Below are positions 1 to 15,682 of a stretch of 64,000 bases of DNA, piece by piece. The notes under the pieces were generated by a model, which saw only the letters and a list, made by a program, of their open reading frames with translations, was not told the origin of the DNA and made no database searches. Position numbers and translations under genes: made by a program. The stretch's first letter is position 1. The number at the start of each line of letters is the position of its first letter. Source of the DNA: Zopfochytrium polystomum (lineage: Eukaryota > Chytridiomycota > Chytridiomycetes > Chytridiales > Chytridiaceae); NCBI GenBank assembly GCA_025765615.1, contig JAIVFJ010000035.1, positions 124,001 through 188,000 of the forward strand, in the 5' to 3' direction.

Positions 1-196
1 ATTCCAAGTCGAAGTCTCCCCCGCTCCTGTCGATTGAGATGGCGACGCGATCTCCGCCTTGGGAGGCGCCGCCGGGTGCAAGCGCGGCGACCACATCGTC
101 GCCTCGCCGTTCGTGCGCAGCCGCGATGGGGAAGGCCGCCGCGGCAACACACAGGGTAGCCGCAGCCAGAACGACCACCAAACGGCGGAAGATCAT
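1..196 (-). CDS. N-terminus of a secreted or membrane protein (partial)
   Basis: The reverse strand from an ATG at 196-194 reads open to the window edge (65 codons). The first ~28 residues form a textbook signal peptide: start MIFRR, a hydrophobic core of V, L and A (VVVLAAATLCVAAAAFPIAA), then a likely cleavage near AAAHE. The following residues are charged and polar and give no family match. The rest of the gene lies outside the window, so its function is unknown. The stretch upstream of its start (197-2334) is shared with the divergent kinase gene. Confidence 0.6.
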   Translation of the reverse strand, partial: MIFRRLVVVLAAATLCVAAAAFPIAAAHERRGDDVVAALAPGGASQGGDRVAISIDRSGGDFDLE

Positions 197-461
197 GTTT
201 CGATTTCACAGTCAACTCTGGGATCAACGACGTTCTTTTAAATGAGGAACGTGGGGCAGGGTGAGAAATGCCAGCAAGGAGGATGTGAAGGGCTTTATTG
301 GCTCTGGCCGCCAACAAAATCAAGCGAAAAACAGGAAGAATGAAATGTGCTCAGCCTGGAGCAGGAAGATAAAAAAAAAAAAAAAAGCAGTCCTTTTCTT
401 TAGAGGCCACAGAGAATTCAATTTCTGAAGTTTTCAGCGGTTGTGCCAATATCTAGGGTAT

Positions 462-462
<1 letters not shown>

Positions 463-536
<74 letters not shown>
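463..536. repeat. (TG)n microsatellite
   Basis: Near-perfect TG dinucleotide array of about 37 units. Confidence 0.95.
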
Positions 537-540
<4 letters not shown>

Positions 541-1370
541 ATGGTGAAAATTCGGTGGCTTTGACTGTTGAGGCCCGGTCAGGGATTTTCAGAGCGAAGA
601 GGGTCATTTGGACTTCCCAAGGAACGAAGACCATTACCTTGGTTTTCAGCTTGCTTTTTCGGACAGTCGGGCGCACGGACGCCGACATTGCCCTTTCCCG
701 AGTCCACGGAGCATGCCCAAGGCAACGAGCGGGGCGATTTCGACACCGACGCGACCGTCCGGATTACTCACGCGAAAGGCGCAGGGACGAGTTGGAGGAC
801 AGGCAAACACATATTGAGCCGCCGGCTTGGGGGACACGAGGTGGAGCGCAGACAAGGGGCGCAGCGACGACGACGGAGCATTGGGTGGCAGCACAAGCCG
901 CGGGCCAGTCCGCGAAGGAGCGACCGGCAGGGCAAAAGCAGCTGTCCCCTTTCGATTCGGGGCGGCGGCAGCGGGGGTCGGTCCTGCGCACCTTCCCACA
1001 TTGCAGCATACATGCGAAAAGCCACCGCGATGAGACAAAGCGTTGGCGCGGATTTTTCCGCCCATGTCAACGCCGGAGGCGGCAGCGAATGGGACGAGGC
1101 CAGGTGGTGGAAGAGGTTGGGACAGAGTGCTGTTGGAGCACGCCTCGGTGGGTATAACAGCCGATGGGTGACTGTGATGGTGGTCATGACAACGTCGGCG
1201 GTGGCTATAATTGGGGTGATCGTCGTGGTGATCTTCGAGGTGCAATGGTGAGTAGACGACCCCCAAGGCAAGCAGTCGTTGGTGGTGCGAGGTGCCCGTC
1301 GCAGAGGGTGTTGCGAGGTTGGGAAACATTTGCCCCTTTTTGTTTTTTGTTTCTATTTTCGTCACACATT

Positions 1371-1372
<2 letters not shown>

Positions 1373-1404
<32 letters not shown>

Positions 1405-1450
1405 ACACACACTCTCTCTCCTCTCTCACTCTCTCTCTCTCTCTCTCTCC
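1373..1450. repeat. (CT)n microsatellite with interruptions
   Basis: CT dinucleotide tract with short CA and CACT interruptions. Confidence 0.9.
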
Positions 1451-2334
1451 GTCAGTGTTCGGAGAATGTCACTCCCCCCAAAACGCGGAAGACGAGGAAG
1501 ACAAAGCGAGACAAAGAGAGAACGATAGGCTGAGAGAGAGAGGGGAGAGAGAGAAGCAGACAGACAGAAAAATGAGAGAAGACAAAGGGAGCAAAGAAGA
1601 AGACAGGGATGCACACACCTGCAAAGAACCGATCCAAAAAAAAAGGAATCGACCAATGGCGGGTGGTCGCTATTCGTTTCTTCCCCCTTTCAAGTTATTG
1701 AATGGTCGGAAGAAAAAAAAAAAAAAAAAAAAAAAATCAGCGGGTTTTCCTCTCATTCTTTTTTCCCCACTTTTCCCCCTTTTCTTTCCTCTTTAGTTCG
1801 ATACTCTCCTCCAATAGAGGGGCCGGCTCAGTGGCGGTGGGTTGATTTCGAAGGGGATGAGGCGAGCAACGGCAGAGCGAAGCGGTGGTGGGAAAGTGTG
1901 GGAGGTAGAGACTGAGGTTTGGCGGTGAGGCCCTCGGTTTGAGTGGGCCGCCTACACCTGCTTCACATCACCCTTCGCTGCCCCACCCCTGTCCCTTCCA
2001 CCTTCACCAAGCAAGTCGGAATGCCCAGTGCGATCAATCGTGTTACCCACCTCATGCAGCTGCCAGTGACTGACCCCTGCCAGCAGGGTGGTGCATGCGG
2101 ACAACGCACTGGGAGTTGTCTATTCTTGATGATCAGGAACGGCTGCGTCCGGAATCCCCCTCTACCTGCTGCCAACTCCGGAAACGGACTTATTCCCTCA
2201 AAGCTAACACGTTTTTACTTGATTCGCAGGCCTTCGCAGACGCTACCCTCTACACCTACACCTACCTCATTGCCATCAGTCGTCGCCCAGCCGGGCCTTG
2301 ATCGCTCTTCGCTCGTGGTGTTCAGTGTTCCAGC

Positions 2335-7007
<4,673 letters not shown>

Positions 7008-7711
7008 GGCAGGAACCGCCGAGCGCCGAGGGACAGTGCTGATATTTAATTGTCCTGCAAAAATGCGCCTGCCGCCAAATCAACTTCCTCTCTGTTCCAC
7101 TTTCGTCCTTGTTGTTTGTTAACTTGACCCTCTTTCATTTTCCGTTTTCGTTTGAATGAATGAAGCGAAATGCGCCAGCGTAATGGCGTGGCGCTCCATC
7201 GGTCTTTCCACCTATTGTTCTTAGCTCATTTTCTTTAAGCGCTTTTCTTTTTCTTTTATTTCTTTCTCTCTGTTGATCGACCTGTCCTGACCTGCAAGTG
7301 TTTTCTTTTTTTCGTTGAACGTGCTTTTGAGGACTTGCAAGAAAAAAGCTTCTTCTACTTTCGTCTGATGGCGTATTTTTTCAAACCCCGACCCACCGTA
7401 CTCATCCCCCTGGTAGCTCACCCATTTTCTGTTCCCGTTATCTTCTTTTTTCTCTAGTTTCCTCCAATTTTCTCCATCCTTCTCCCCTTTCTACTCTCTT
7501 TCCCGCCAGTGTGCGCCCTCGCGGGGGCCTCCTTTCTGTTTTTTCGCCAAGTCCTATTCCGTTAGTTGCGCAACGTGTTTAGAATTGAACGTCTGCCACG
7601 CGTCCATGGCGCACGACTGACCAATGAACATCCCTCACTAACAACTGTTGACTTCAATCAGTGAAGGGGGCCAAATAACGGTGCCGCTCACGAACGCGAT
7701 GGGGAGATGGG
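7008..7711. other. convergent 3' flank between DYRK and TTI1
   Basis: Contains the 3' UTRs of two convergent genes. It is T/C-rich with no conserved open frame. No further feature is seen. Confidence 0.5.
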
Positions 7712-10700
7712 TTAACCTCCCGCGTTACCGCGCCGGATTTCGCCCATGACCCACCGAGGCATTTCCAGGCGGTTGCAGCCCGGGTTCTGTTTCGCCGGGA
7801 CAAACTCAGCAGCCTGGTTGGCGCTGGCACACGCTTCCTGCTGCCTCTTCAACCACACCAAATCGGCGTCGTGCGCCTGGACGCCCGCAAGGACCGAGGC
7901 CGCGGCCGTGCGGACCAAACCCCGAGGGTCCTCGACGCCCGTCTCGCCGACCTGCACGAACGGCCACACCACGTCGAGGATCTGCTTGAGCTCTCGTACG
8001 CTGAACGCGGGCAGCGCGTCGAGAATCAAAGCCATCATCTCGAGGGCGCACGTCAGAACCCTGGTGCGCGTCCCGTCCGGAACCTGCGGGTCCCACCGGA
8101 CCAGGGTCTGTTGCTGCTGCTGCTGCTGCTGTTGCTGGAGGTGCTGGTGGTGGTGGCGTCGCGCAGCTTTGCTTGCGTGGGGCTCAAACGTTCTCAGGAA
8201 CGAGTCGACCCGCGGCAGCACGTCGTCGACCACGCGGCGCTTCACAAATTCCCTGGCTTCGCTGGCAAACGCCTTGACCGCATCGAGGGCGGCGGCGACG
8301 ACGCGGTGGTCCGGACTGGAGAGGCGGCGGACGACGCCGGGCCAGAGGGCGTGGATTGCTTGGTTGCGCTCGGCGCTGCGGGCGTGCATGAGCGGGATCG
8401 CGCGACGCACGAGGGCGAGCACAAAGGTGGAAAAGTTTGGGTCGTCCGAGGCGAGATAGTGCGGGCACAGCGCTAGAATGCGTTTTGCGATGCTCTCTTC
8501 CCGCGTGGCTTCCGGTGCCTCCACGTCTCTTTCGTTCCCTGCTGCCGCCGGCGATGGTTCCTCAGTCCCATCGCCCTCTTCGTCGCCCTCCTTTCCACCC
8601 GTCTCTTCAGCTGTTTCGGCTTCCTCCATGCGGCGTCGGAAAAAGTCCTCCGGCACCTCTGCCTCCTCGCTGTCGTTCTCGTTGTCGTTACCAGCACTGT
8701 CAGACGCGTCTGGTCCGTGCAGGAGCAGGAACCGCCGGATGGCCTCCGAAAGGTGAAGATTTTGAGAGGATGGCCTGATGTCATTCTCTCCCACGGCCGT
8801 GATCCGTTCAGTTTTTTGTGGAAACGAGAAGCACACCTGCTAGTGTGTCCAGGACGCGAAACAAGGAATAGAGCAATTGTTCGTTGCGCCACGCAGTGCG
8901 GTCGATTGCGTCGAATATTTCATCGATCGTGTCATCGAGAAAAGGAACGATTTTAGGCCCGGCCACGTCCAAAGATGCAATGAGCACATAGGGAGTAAGC
9001 GGGTTTTCCGTTGGATAGCGAAGGCGGTGGCAGACATCATTTACAACGTAGTCGATGTTGGAGACGATCAGCTGCTTCACCGCGTCATCCCCACGATGCC
9101 CGCATGCCAGTGCGATGGAGCAGAGACAGTGCCAAGCGGCCTGGCTCACCGCACGACTCTGGCTGCCCAGCTCCAGTATAATCAGATACAAAGAATCGAT
9201 GAGAAGCTCCTCAAAGTCTCGCTGCAGAGCGAGTGCGATTTCACCGACGCCTTCAAGCACAAGGCACTGCTCTGTGATGTGCAAGCTCTTGTCATCGAGA
9301 TCGAGTGAGTTGTTATCCATGGCTTTCTCAAGGACACTGAGGTACGTTCGAAGGACATCACCCAGCGCATACTTTTCAACGCGAGATAAGGGCTTCACGG
9401 AAGGCATTCGTAATGAGCGCTTCGAGTTTGAATTTGAAGCTTGTCCCGAAACACTCATCCGTATTCCTCGAAGAATCTCGTTTTGAATAAATAAACACGG
9501 TCTTGTGTCAATTATCGTGCTAAGTTGGACGTTCAGACTTGAAAGAAGCTCCAGTTTGTCAGAGTAGATGGCAAATAGGTTTAAAAACCGCTCAAAGTCA
9601 GCCAAGGAGTCGCTATCGGGAAGGTTGCCTATTTCTTTCGTGGAAGTGAGGGAGCCCGTCCGACTGTAAACATCGCCAATTGCTGCGAAAGCCCCCTCGA
9701 CGTTGCGGTCAATAATTAGAGAAAAGTGCAGGGACGAAAACTTCACTGTCGAAAGGACTGCGCGTAGAAATGGTTCCATCTGTGCTGACAAAACCGGACG
9801 ACACGAATCCGACATGAGAGAGAGGTATCCTATGGCACTTCGGATTTGAGTTCTCTTCGAGCTCGCGTCGACGCCACGAAGGGCGGTGGGAATTTTCGAT
9901 AGAGTTTTTCCGAGGTTATCGGTGAGAGCTCGCTTCAGGTCAAAGTGAGACGGCAAGAAAGCCTCGACGTGTCGGAAAAACAGCTCGCACTCTTCTCTTA
10001 TAGAGGCGTCCTCGTCGTCAAAGTAAAATACAAGAGCCTCAAGTAGCAGAGGTAAGCAGATGCTCAGAGAGTGAGCGCAGCCCTCCAACACCTTCACAAT
10101 AAGGTGAAGAAATGAATGCCGGATCTGGGGATTCGGGTGACCGCGGTGAGATAGAATAGTTGCAAACGTAGCGTGCAGCCTTGTCGACGCAGTTTCTAGC
10201 CAGACGTCGGCCTCGGACGAGCTCTTTGGCTCGCTCGCGCTCTGAGCGGCCAAAGCAACCAGAGTAGAGGGAGCTTTTGGAAGAATTTCTTCTTTAAAAC
10301 GAGTGTCGCCGCAAGTGAGCGTTACAATGTCCGAGAGCAATGTGCATGATTGGGTAATAAGACGGTGATTGCTGTTGAGATTATTCACAATGACTTTTAC
10401 AAGGGCCGACGCAATCCCCGGCAAGAACTTTGAGACCATCGCTGGGTTGTTGACCCACTGTATCCACTGTTGGATGCAATCGAGTGCAGCCAGCCGCACC
10501 TGCAGGCTCCTCTCTTCATTGGACAGGTCCAGAAGGACGCTTATCATCTGGGCAAAGTACTCGGGCTTGACCATGCGACGGCGCTCCATTGCTGACTTTC
10601 TCACTCGAATTACTACGGCCGGGTCGGTTGAAACGTCACCATTTGTAGCCGAGACGTCGTCATCGTGGAACAGGCTCTGCAAGGCACTGATCGCTGCCAG

Positions 10701-11349
10701 CTTGAACTCTTCCGAAGTGGACCGATGCTCTTTCCCCGAGGATCTGCGGTTGACGCGTCCATCCTTTAGAAGGAGAGGAAGGAACACCAACAGGTCCATG
10801 AAAACTGATTGTGACACAGGTCGTGAGGGGTCCGCCCCCAGTGTGACGGATACAACATGCAACGCATTTTCAAGCGCATAGATGGAAGAGTTATCGGATC
10901 CAAGGCCCTTCGTCAAAGGGAAGAGAACGTAGTCGGCGAGGATTCCAAGGCCCTTGCGACAGTCACCGTCCGACCGATCAGGGCCGTTTCGGCCGCCATT
11001 GGTGCGTCCGGACAGGTATTCTTCTAGTGCTCGTCGAAGTGCCGCCAAAGGACTGGATGCATTCTGCACCTGCCATACAGGAGGGTCGAGGCAGGCAACG
11101 CAAAGAGGCTTGATCTGCGATGTTGATGGACAAGAAGACGTTGTGTGTTAGTACACTGGAGAAGACCTTGGGGGTCGCGGGCTGCGATCGAGGTTGGCGA
11201 TCGGGGGCTGCGCGGTTCTGCGAGATGAGCTCGATCAGGCAATGACGATCAACAGCACTAACAATTGGGAACAGTCGATCGGCGGCGGCGGCGGCGGCAG
11301 CGACGGTAGCGTCATCCTGGCCCAGCGCTTCGTCGATGGCGGGTGCCAT
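7712..11349 (-). CDS. TTI1: TELO2-interacting protein 1 (TTI1), TTT co-chaperone complex
   Basis: Three exons: 11349-11167, 11114-8835, 8743-7712; phases agree and give about 1164 residues, close to the family's usual ~1100. HEAT-repeat protein throughout. Recognisable TTI1 patterns are the early segment IKPLCVACL, the N-x-DYVVND stretch followed by LRYPTENPLTPYVL, and the C-terminal block with HALWPGVVRRLSSPD and FVKRRVVDDVLPRV. By family, TTI1 with TELO2 and TTI2 recruits Hsp90 to fold PI3K-related kinases (mTOR, ATM, ATR). A polyQ run (about 8108-8133) and an acidic insert lie in the last exon. Larger open frames start upstream at GTG; the first in-frame ATG is at 11349. The 8744-8834 intron uses a weak donor (GTGCTT), chosen because it keeps phase 0 on both sides. 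Confidence 0.85.
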
Positions 11350-11719
11350 TTCAGTTTGAGAGGACAGGCGCACGGCCCGGATCGAACTGCTGCTGCTGCT
11401 GCTGGTGCTTTTCACGACGACCCCAGCGTCCCCACAACAACCTCGCGTCGACCGCTCCCTAGAGGCAGTAATGCGTGTAGATGAAGAACTGGGTTAGGCA
11501 GTCAATCGAGCATGGGCTTTTCTCTTATATTAAAACGACCGTATGTGGAAGAGAATGACGAAGCCATAGAAGGGACTTTGCGGACGGAGGAGGTTAGGAA
11601 ACAAGGTTGGCATTTAGGTTGGCAAGGGGGGATTAGGGTGAAAAGCATGAGGACGACAGGAGGGAACAGGGTGTGATAGTTGAGCTGCGGGTGAAGCAAG
11701 GGGCAAGGGGGCAGAGGGC
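11350..11719. other. intergenic spacer upstream of TTI1
   Basis: Spacer between two tandem minus-strand genes. It must hold the TTI1 promoter and the 3' UTR of the patatin-like gene. No feature is seen in it. Confidence 0.45.
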
Positions 11720-14700
11720 TCAGAAGCCCTTGAAGGCGCAGAGCGTAATGGACCCGCTCGCCTTGAGTCCCTCCAGATAGGTCCGCCCGTCGGCGTCCCC
11801 TTGGCGCCGCGCAAATTCTGTGGCGCTCTCCGGGCCGTCCGCCTTTGGCGTAACCCGCTGTGCCCTGTCCAGGGACGGGCTGGCATTTGCTTCCCCGGGG
11901 ACGCGGGAGACCGTTATTGTTCGGCCGTCGTACTGCGGCAAGCGGTTGGAATAAGAGCCCGCGACGGCGTGGGTGTCCATGTGACGTACTGACTCCTCCA
12001 GTCGGATGGGAGATTCGTGTATTACAGGTTGGTAGCATGAAGCCATGATGGCGTCGATGATACACTGCTTGTTCGGGAGCTTCGTCAAGAGCTCGTTTTC
12101 CATTGATGGAAACCGAGTCACCGAGACGAACAGCCTGCCTGTAAGGTCCGGGGTCGTGATAGGGAGGACTTCATCTAGCTGCGCCCGCAAGAACGCAGCT
12201 GTTGTGGTGAGGGGGCCCAGGAGAGTCGACCTGGACTCGGACTCCCACTGGGCGGCGGCGTCCATGAGGCGATCAAGTCCCGTTTTCCCGAGTCCTAGGG
12301 CCATGACCGCCGCGACGAGAGCGCCCGCACCGCAGCCGAGGTAACGGGAGCCGGCCACTACCCGGTCAGTGAACTCGTCTAAAACGGCTTCGGCCGCCCC
12401 GATGCAGTAAAACAGGTCGAGGCGGAAAGCTTGGGCAAGGGCGGAGTCACCCGCAGCGACGCCGAAAGCGCCCATCCGGCTTGAGCCGAACGAGAACGAG
12501 GGCGGGGACCGCAGCCCGCGGCTCGCGTCCTGCTCCGCCTCCAAACGTTCCTGCCGATTTTCAAATAGGTTGAACGGCCGCGGCCGCGTGGCCGTCCTGT
12601 CGTCGTCAACGTCGTCCTTGGCTGCAACAGGGAGAACGTTGAACCTCTGGAAACTGTCCGCGGACGCGCCCTTGAACACGGGCCGGAGCAAGTCGCCGAC
12701 CTTGCCAGCCAGCTGCTCGCGCGCCTCGCGCGCCGTCGCCACTGGCCGCAACGCCATCGTCGCGCACGCCTTTGCGAACCGCGCCGCGCCGCGGAGCCCC
12801 GCGCCGACCCCGCCAATCAGCCCGCCGCCGCTCGCCGGCCGCGGAACATCCTCCTGCACCGCGCCGGCGCCCGCGCCCGCGCTACTGTCCGCCGCTTCCA
12901 CGGCGGCCGCCGCGTGCCGCCGCCCGGCGGCCTCGGCCGCCTCCTCCCACCACGACGACCCGCGCGCCGGCCCGACCCCCGCAGCCCACCCCAGCGCGTG
13001 CCCTGCGGCGCCCGCAACGGCGTCCCGCGCGACGTACAGCGCGTCGCCGCGCCCCGCCGCGACCCCGACCGCCGGCGCAACGAGCCGGTCGCCGGCCCAC
13101 GCGACCCCGCGCGCCGCCCGCGTCGCGGCCCACACCGCCCCGCCCGCCGCCCACCCCGCCGCCACGGCCCCGACGCGCCCCGCCGCCGCTGCCGCCGCCG
13201 CCACGACCCCGCCGCCGTCCGGAGCGGCCGAGGCGGCCGGCGGCGGCAGCACGCCCAGATCCGCCAGGATGTGGTCCGCGCGCCGCTGGTCGACCACCGA
13301 GCCGGCCGGCGCTGGATCCAGCGCAAACGGCGCCATGCTCGCCGCGCCGGCTGTCTGCCGCCGGCGAGGGAGCACGCCGGCGCGCCAGGCGTGGCGGCGG
13401 AGGATGGCGCCGCCGTCGTCGTCCGAGTTGGAGTCGGAGTCGAAGTGGTCGTGGTGCCAGCTCGGTGCCGGCGGTGCCGAGCTGCGCCTACACGCCTGCG
13501 AGTGGTGGTGTGGTCGAGTGGCGGCTGCTGCTGCCGCCGCCGCGTTAAGCACAATAACGTGTTCCGGCTGAACCGCCGCGCTGGGCGGCACCGAGTGCGC
13601 GAACGCGGTCGGCGGCTGCGGCGGCGGCGGCGGCGCAGGCGTAGTAGCGACGACGGGCAGCACCTCGCCGACGAGGTCCTTCGGCGGCACGTCAATCTGC
13701 AGGGTCGGCTGCTGCTGCTGCTGCTGCTGCTGCTGCGGGAGGCCGTACACGCTGCCGCTCAGCGAGCGGAGCAGCGGCACGGGGGAGGGCAGGGAGGCGA
13801 GGAACGACAGGGTGGGAGGAGCGAGTGGGGCGAGGGAGGCGAGCTGGGCTGGGACGGCGGCGGCGGCGACGGCGGCGATGGACTCGGACAGCCGGCCGAA
13901 CTGCAGGAACGAGCCGGGCGGCGTCGAGGTGGTGCGCAGCGGCTCCACGTCGGTGGAAGGAGCCGTTGTCTCGGTCGCGGGGTGGTGGTTCGCGTCGTCA
14001 TCGTCGTGGCTGCTGGGCGCCCACCCGTCGCCCTCTTCGTTGTTGTCGCCGTCCACGCTGTGCGCCCACCCTCCGCCTCCCTCGCTGCCCCCCACCCCCT
14101 CATCCCCGGCCCCCCCCGCACGGTCGGCGCCACCGTCGACCTCTGCAAACTCGGCCGACTGGGTGCGCCCGAGCAGCACCGAGCCCCAAAAGAGGCTGCC
14201 GGTCGGTCGCGCGTCGCACAGCGCCACCGGCGCGGCCGCGTCGCCGTCGCCGCGGTCCAGCCCGCCGCCGCCCCCCGCGCCGCCCCCGCCGCCCCAAAGA
14301 AGCCCGGAGAGAAGACCAAGGACCGAGACGCTCGTGTCGGCCGCGGCGGTGGTGGACGTCGCGGCACCCGGCGGCGGTGGCGGTGTCGGGTCGTCGTCGG
14401 CGTCGGCGGTGGCGGTGGCGGCCTTGGCGGTGTCGTGTAACGCGTCGGGGTCCCCCCCGTCACCGCCGACGGCGGTAGACGCGCCCCAGGACTCGGTTGA
14501 CCCACCCGCCGACGACGCGGGGCTTGGCGGGCCGGCGGATGCCCCTGTTGCGGTCGCAGTTGCGGCGGTCGAGGTCGCGGTCGTGGTTGAGGTGGAGGTT
14601 ACCAGCACAGGGGCCGAAGCGAGCTTGTCGCGTTGACGTGGCGAGGGGCCGGCGTCGATGGAGGCGGGGCGCGTGGACGTGTCGTCGGCGGCAACCGACG

Positions 14701-14968
14701 CGTCAAACGCGCCGCCGCCGCCGCTGCCGCCGCCGAGGGGCGACGGCGTCAATGACGGCGGGGGTGCCGGGCCGAGAAAGCCGACCAAAGAGGCTAGGCT
14801 CTGGTAGAGGCTTCGTGGTGCGGGTGTGGTCTCGCCCGTCGTCGCCGTCGGCGGCCGCGGCGAGTGCGGGGGCGGCAGCGCGGGCAGGGAAATCGGCGGT
14901 AGCGAAGTTGGGCGCGGCGTCGGCGGCGAAACGCAAGCTTGGAGTGTCGTTGAAGCGTCAGGCGCCAT
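11720..14968 (-). CDS. patatin-like (PNPLA-fold) protein lacking the catalytic Ser and Asp
   Basis: One uninterrupted exon, 1082 residues, start ATG at 14968-14966, very GC-rich. Residues 1-500 are low-complexity Pro/Ala/Ser/Thr/Gly with a polyQ run. The middle is Ala/Gly-rich. The C-terminal ~230 residues resemble PNPLA2/ATGL-type patatins: FYCIGAAEAVLDEF, a strand-turn-helix GCGAGALVAAVMA, a later NRLP segment and DGRTITVSRVPGE, which matches the family's TITVSPFSGE block. The nucleophile motif G-x-S-x-G reads GCGAG, so the serine is Gly880. The DG[GA] aspartate is Ala1003 in AGSYSNRLP. The oxyanion glycines are also absent. Inference: a non-catalytic pseudo-lipase, perhaps regulatory. Family assignment is by pattern only. 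Confidence 0.7.
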   Translation of the reverse strand: MAPDASTTLQACVSPPTPRPTSLPPISLPALPPPHSPRPPTATTGETTPAPRSLYQSLASLVGFLGPAPPPSLTPSPLGGGSGGGGAFDASVAADDTSTRPASIDAGPSPRQRDKLASAPVLVTSTSTTTATSTAATATATGASAGPPSPASSAGGSTESWGASTAVGGDGGDPDALHDTAKAATATADADDDPTPPPPPGAATSTTAAADTSVSVLGLLSGLLWGGGGGAGGGGGLDRGDGDAAAPVALCDARPTGSLFWGSVLLGRTQSAEFAEVDGGADRAGGAGDEGVGGSEGGGGWAHSVDGDNNEEGDGWAPSSHDDDDANHHPATETTAPSTDVEPLRTTSTPPGSFLQFGRLSESIAAVAAAAVPAQLASLAPLAPPTLSFLASLPSPVPLLRSLSGSVYGLPQQQQQQQQQPTLQIDVPPKDLVGEVLPVVATTPAPPPPPQPPTAFAHSVPPSAAVQPEHVIVLNAAAAAAAATRPHHHSQACRRSSAPPAPSWHHDHFDSDSNSDDDGGAILRRHAWRAGVLPRRRQTAGAASMAPFALDPAPAGSVVDQRRADHILADLGVLPPPAASAAPDGGGVVAAAAAAAGRVGAVAAGWAAGGAVWAATRAARGVAWAGDRLVAPAVGVAAGRGDALYVARDAVAGAAGHALGWAAGVGPARGSSWWEEAAEAAGRRHAAAAVEAADSSAGAGAGAVQEDVPRPASGGGLIGGVGAGLRGAARFAKACATMALRPVATAREAREQLAGKVGDLLRPVFKGASADSFQRFNVLPVAAKDDVDDDRTATRPRPFNLFENRQERLEAEQDASRGLRSPPSFSFGSSRMGAFGVAAGDSALAQAFRLDLFYCIGAAEAVLDEFTDRVVAGSRYLGCGAGALVAAVMALGLGKTGLDRLMDAAAQWESESRSTLLGPLTTTAAFLRAQLDEVLPITTPDLTGRLFVSVTRFPSMENELLTKLPNKQCIIDAIMASCYQPVIHESPIRLEESVRHMDTHAVAGSYSNRLPQYDGRTITVSRVPGEANASPSLDRAQRVTPKADGPESATEFARRQGDADGRTYLEGLKASGSITLCAFKGF

Positions 14969-15682
14969 GTTTTTGTGAGAGGTGGGTGGTGTGTGTTTCT
15001 TGTACTAGTGTGCGATACTTGTTTGTGGTGGTTGCGTGAAACTGGGACGAAACTTGACGAATGACGGAAGCGGGTTGGGCTTCTTTGAGGCTTTTTGCCT
15101 TGAGCTTCTCGACTTCTTGGTCTTGAAAAGCAAAAATGGAGGCACAGATGTGCGAGCTCTTTATGCCTAGCCTTGGTTGGGGGTGTTATGTTCGTGGCGC
15201 GAGTTGAGGACTTCTGCGCCGCGGTCTTGGATGGTCGAGGAACTCGTCGTCCAAGGATCCTTGCAGTGGGGTGGGGCTCCGAATGTGCAGAGGCAGAAAC
15301 TTGCTGAGTGCAGGAGAGTTCTTTGCTCTTTCCTTTCTTCCCGTTCCTTCTTTTCCTTTTTTTTTTTTTTTTTTTTTTTCGCGTTCACTATTTATATTGC
15401 ACGAAGACGGGCCTGTCAAGTTTTGTTTTCCTCGTTTATGTTTTTTTTATTTATTTTTTTTTTTTTTTGCTTTTTTTTGTGGTTGCGTCATCTCTCTCTC
15501 CTTCAAACAAACAATCAATCCATTGGGCGTCCGATACGCTAACTTTATTGCTAACTCTCCTGTATTTCACGTGCACCCCCCCTATGCCAGAACAAGACAG
15601 ACAGACGCTCTCACGCGTCGCCGTGACAAAAGGGCGCGCACGCGCCGCACGCGCGACTTACGAGCCCTCCAGCTCCCGCTCG
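14969..15682. other. intergenic spacer with T-runs
   Basis: 5' flank of the patatin-like gene and 3' flank of the next gene. Holds T-runs at about 15358-15380 and 15444-15479. Open frames here are driven by the homopolymers and I see no gene. Confidence 0.5.

Larger units (their letters stand above)
197..2334. other. intergenic region with simple repeats; 5' flank of the DYRK gene
   Basis: I see no supportable gene here. Long open frames exist on both strands, but they are low-complexity, run through the repeats and show no conserved pattern. The region holds a TG dinucleotide array (about 463-536), a CT-rich array (about 1373-1450), GA-rich sequence (1510-1600) and a run of about 25 A (1712-1736). 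The last few hundred bases presumably contain the 5' UTR and promoter of the kinase gene starting at 2335. Confidence 0.5.

Noticed and set aside
646..1410. 254-residue minus-strand frame with an RERERE start
   Set aside because: It begins inside the CT microsatellite and shows no conserved pattern. GC-rich sequence gives long chance frames on several strands here.
12772..14636. long plus-strand frames opposite the patatin-like gene
   Set aside because: Arg/Pro-rich shadows of a very GC-rich coding strand; the minus frame carries the recognisable domain.
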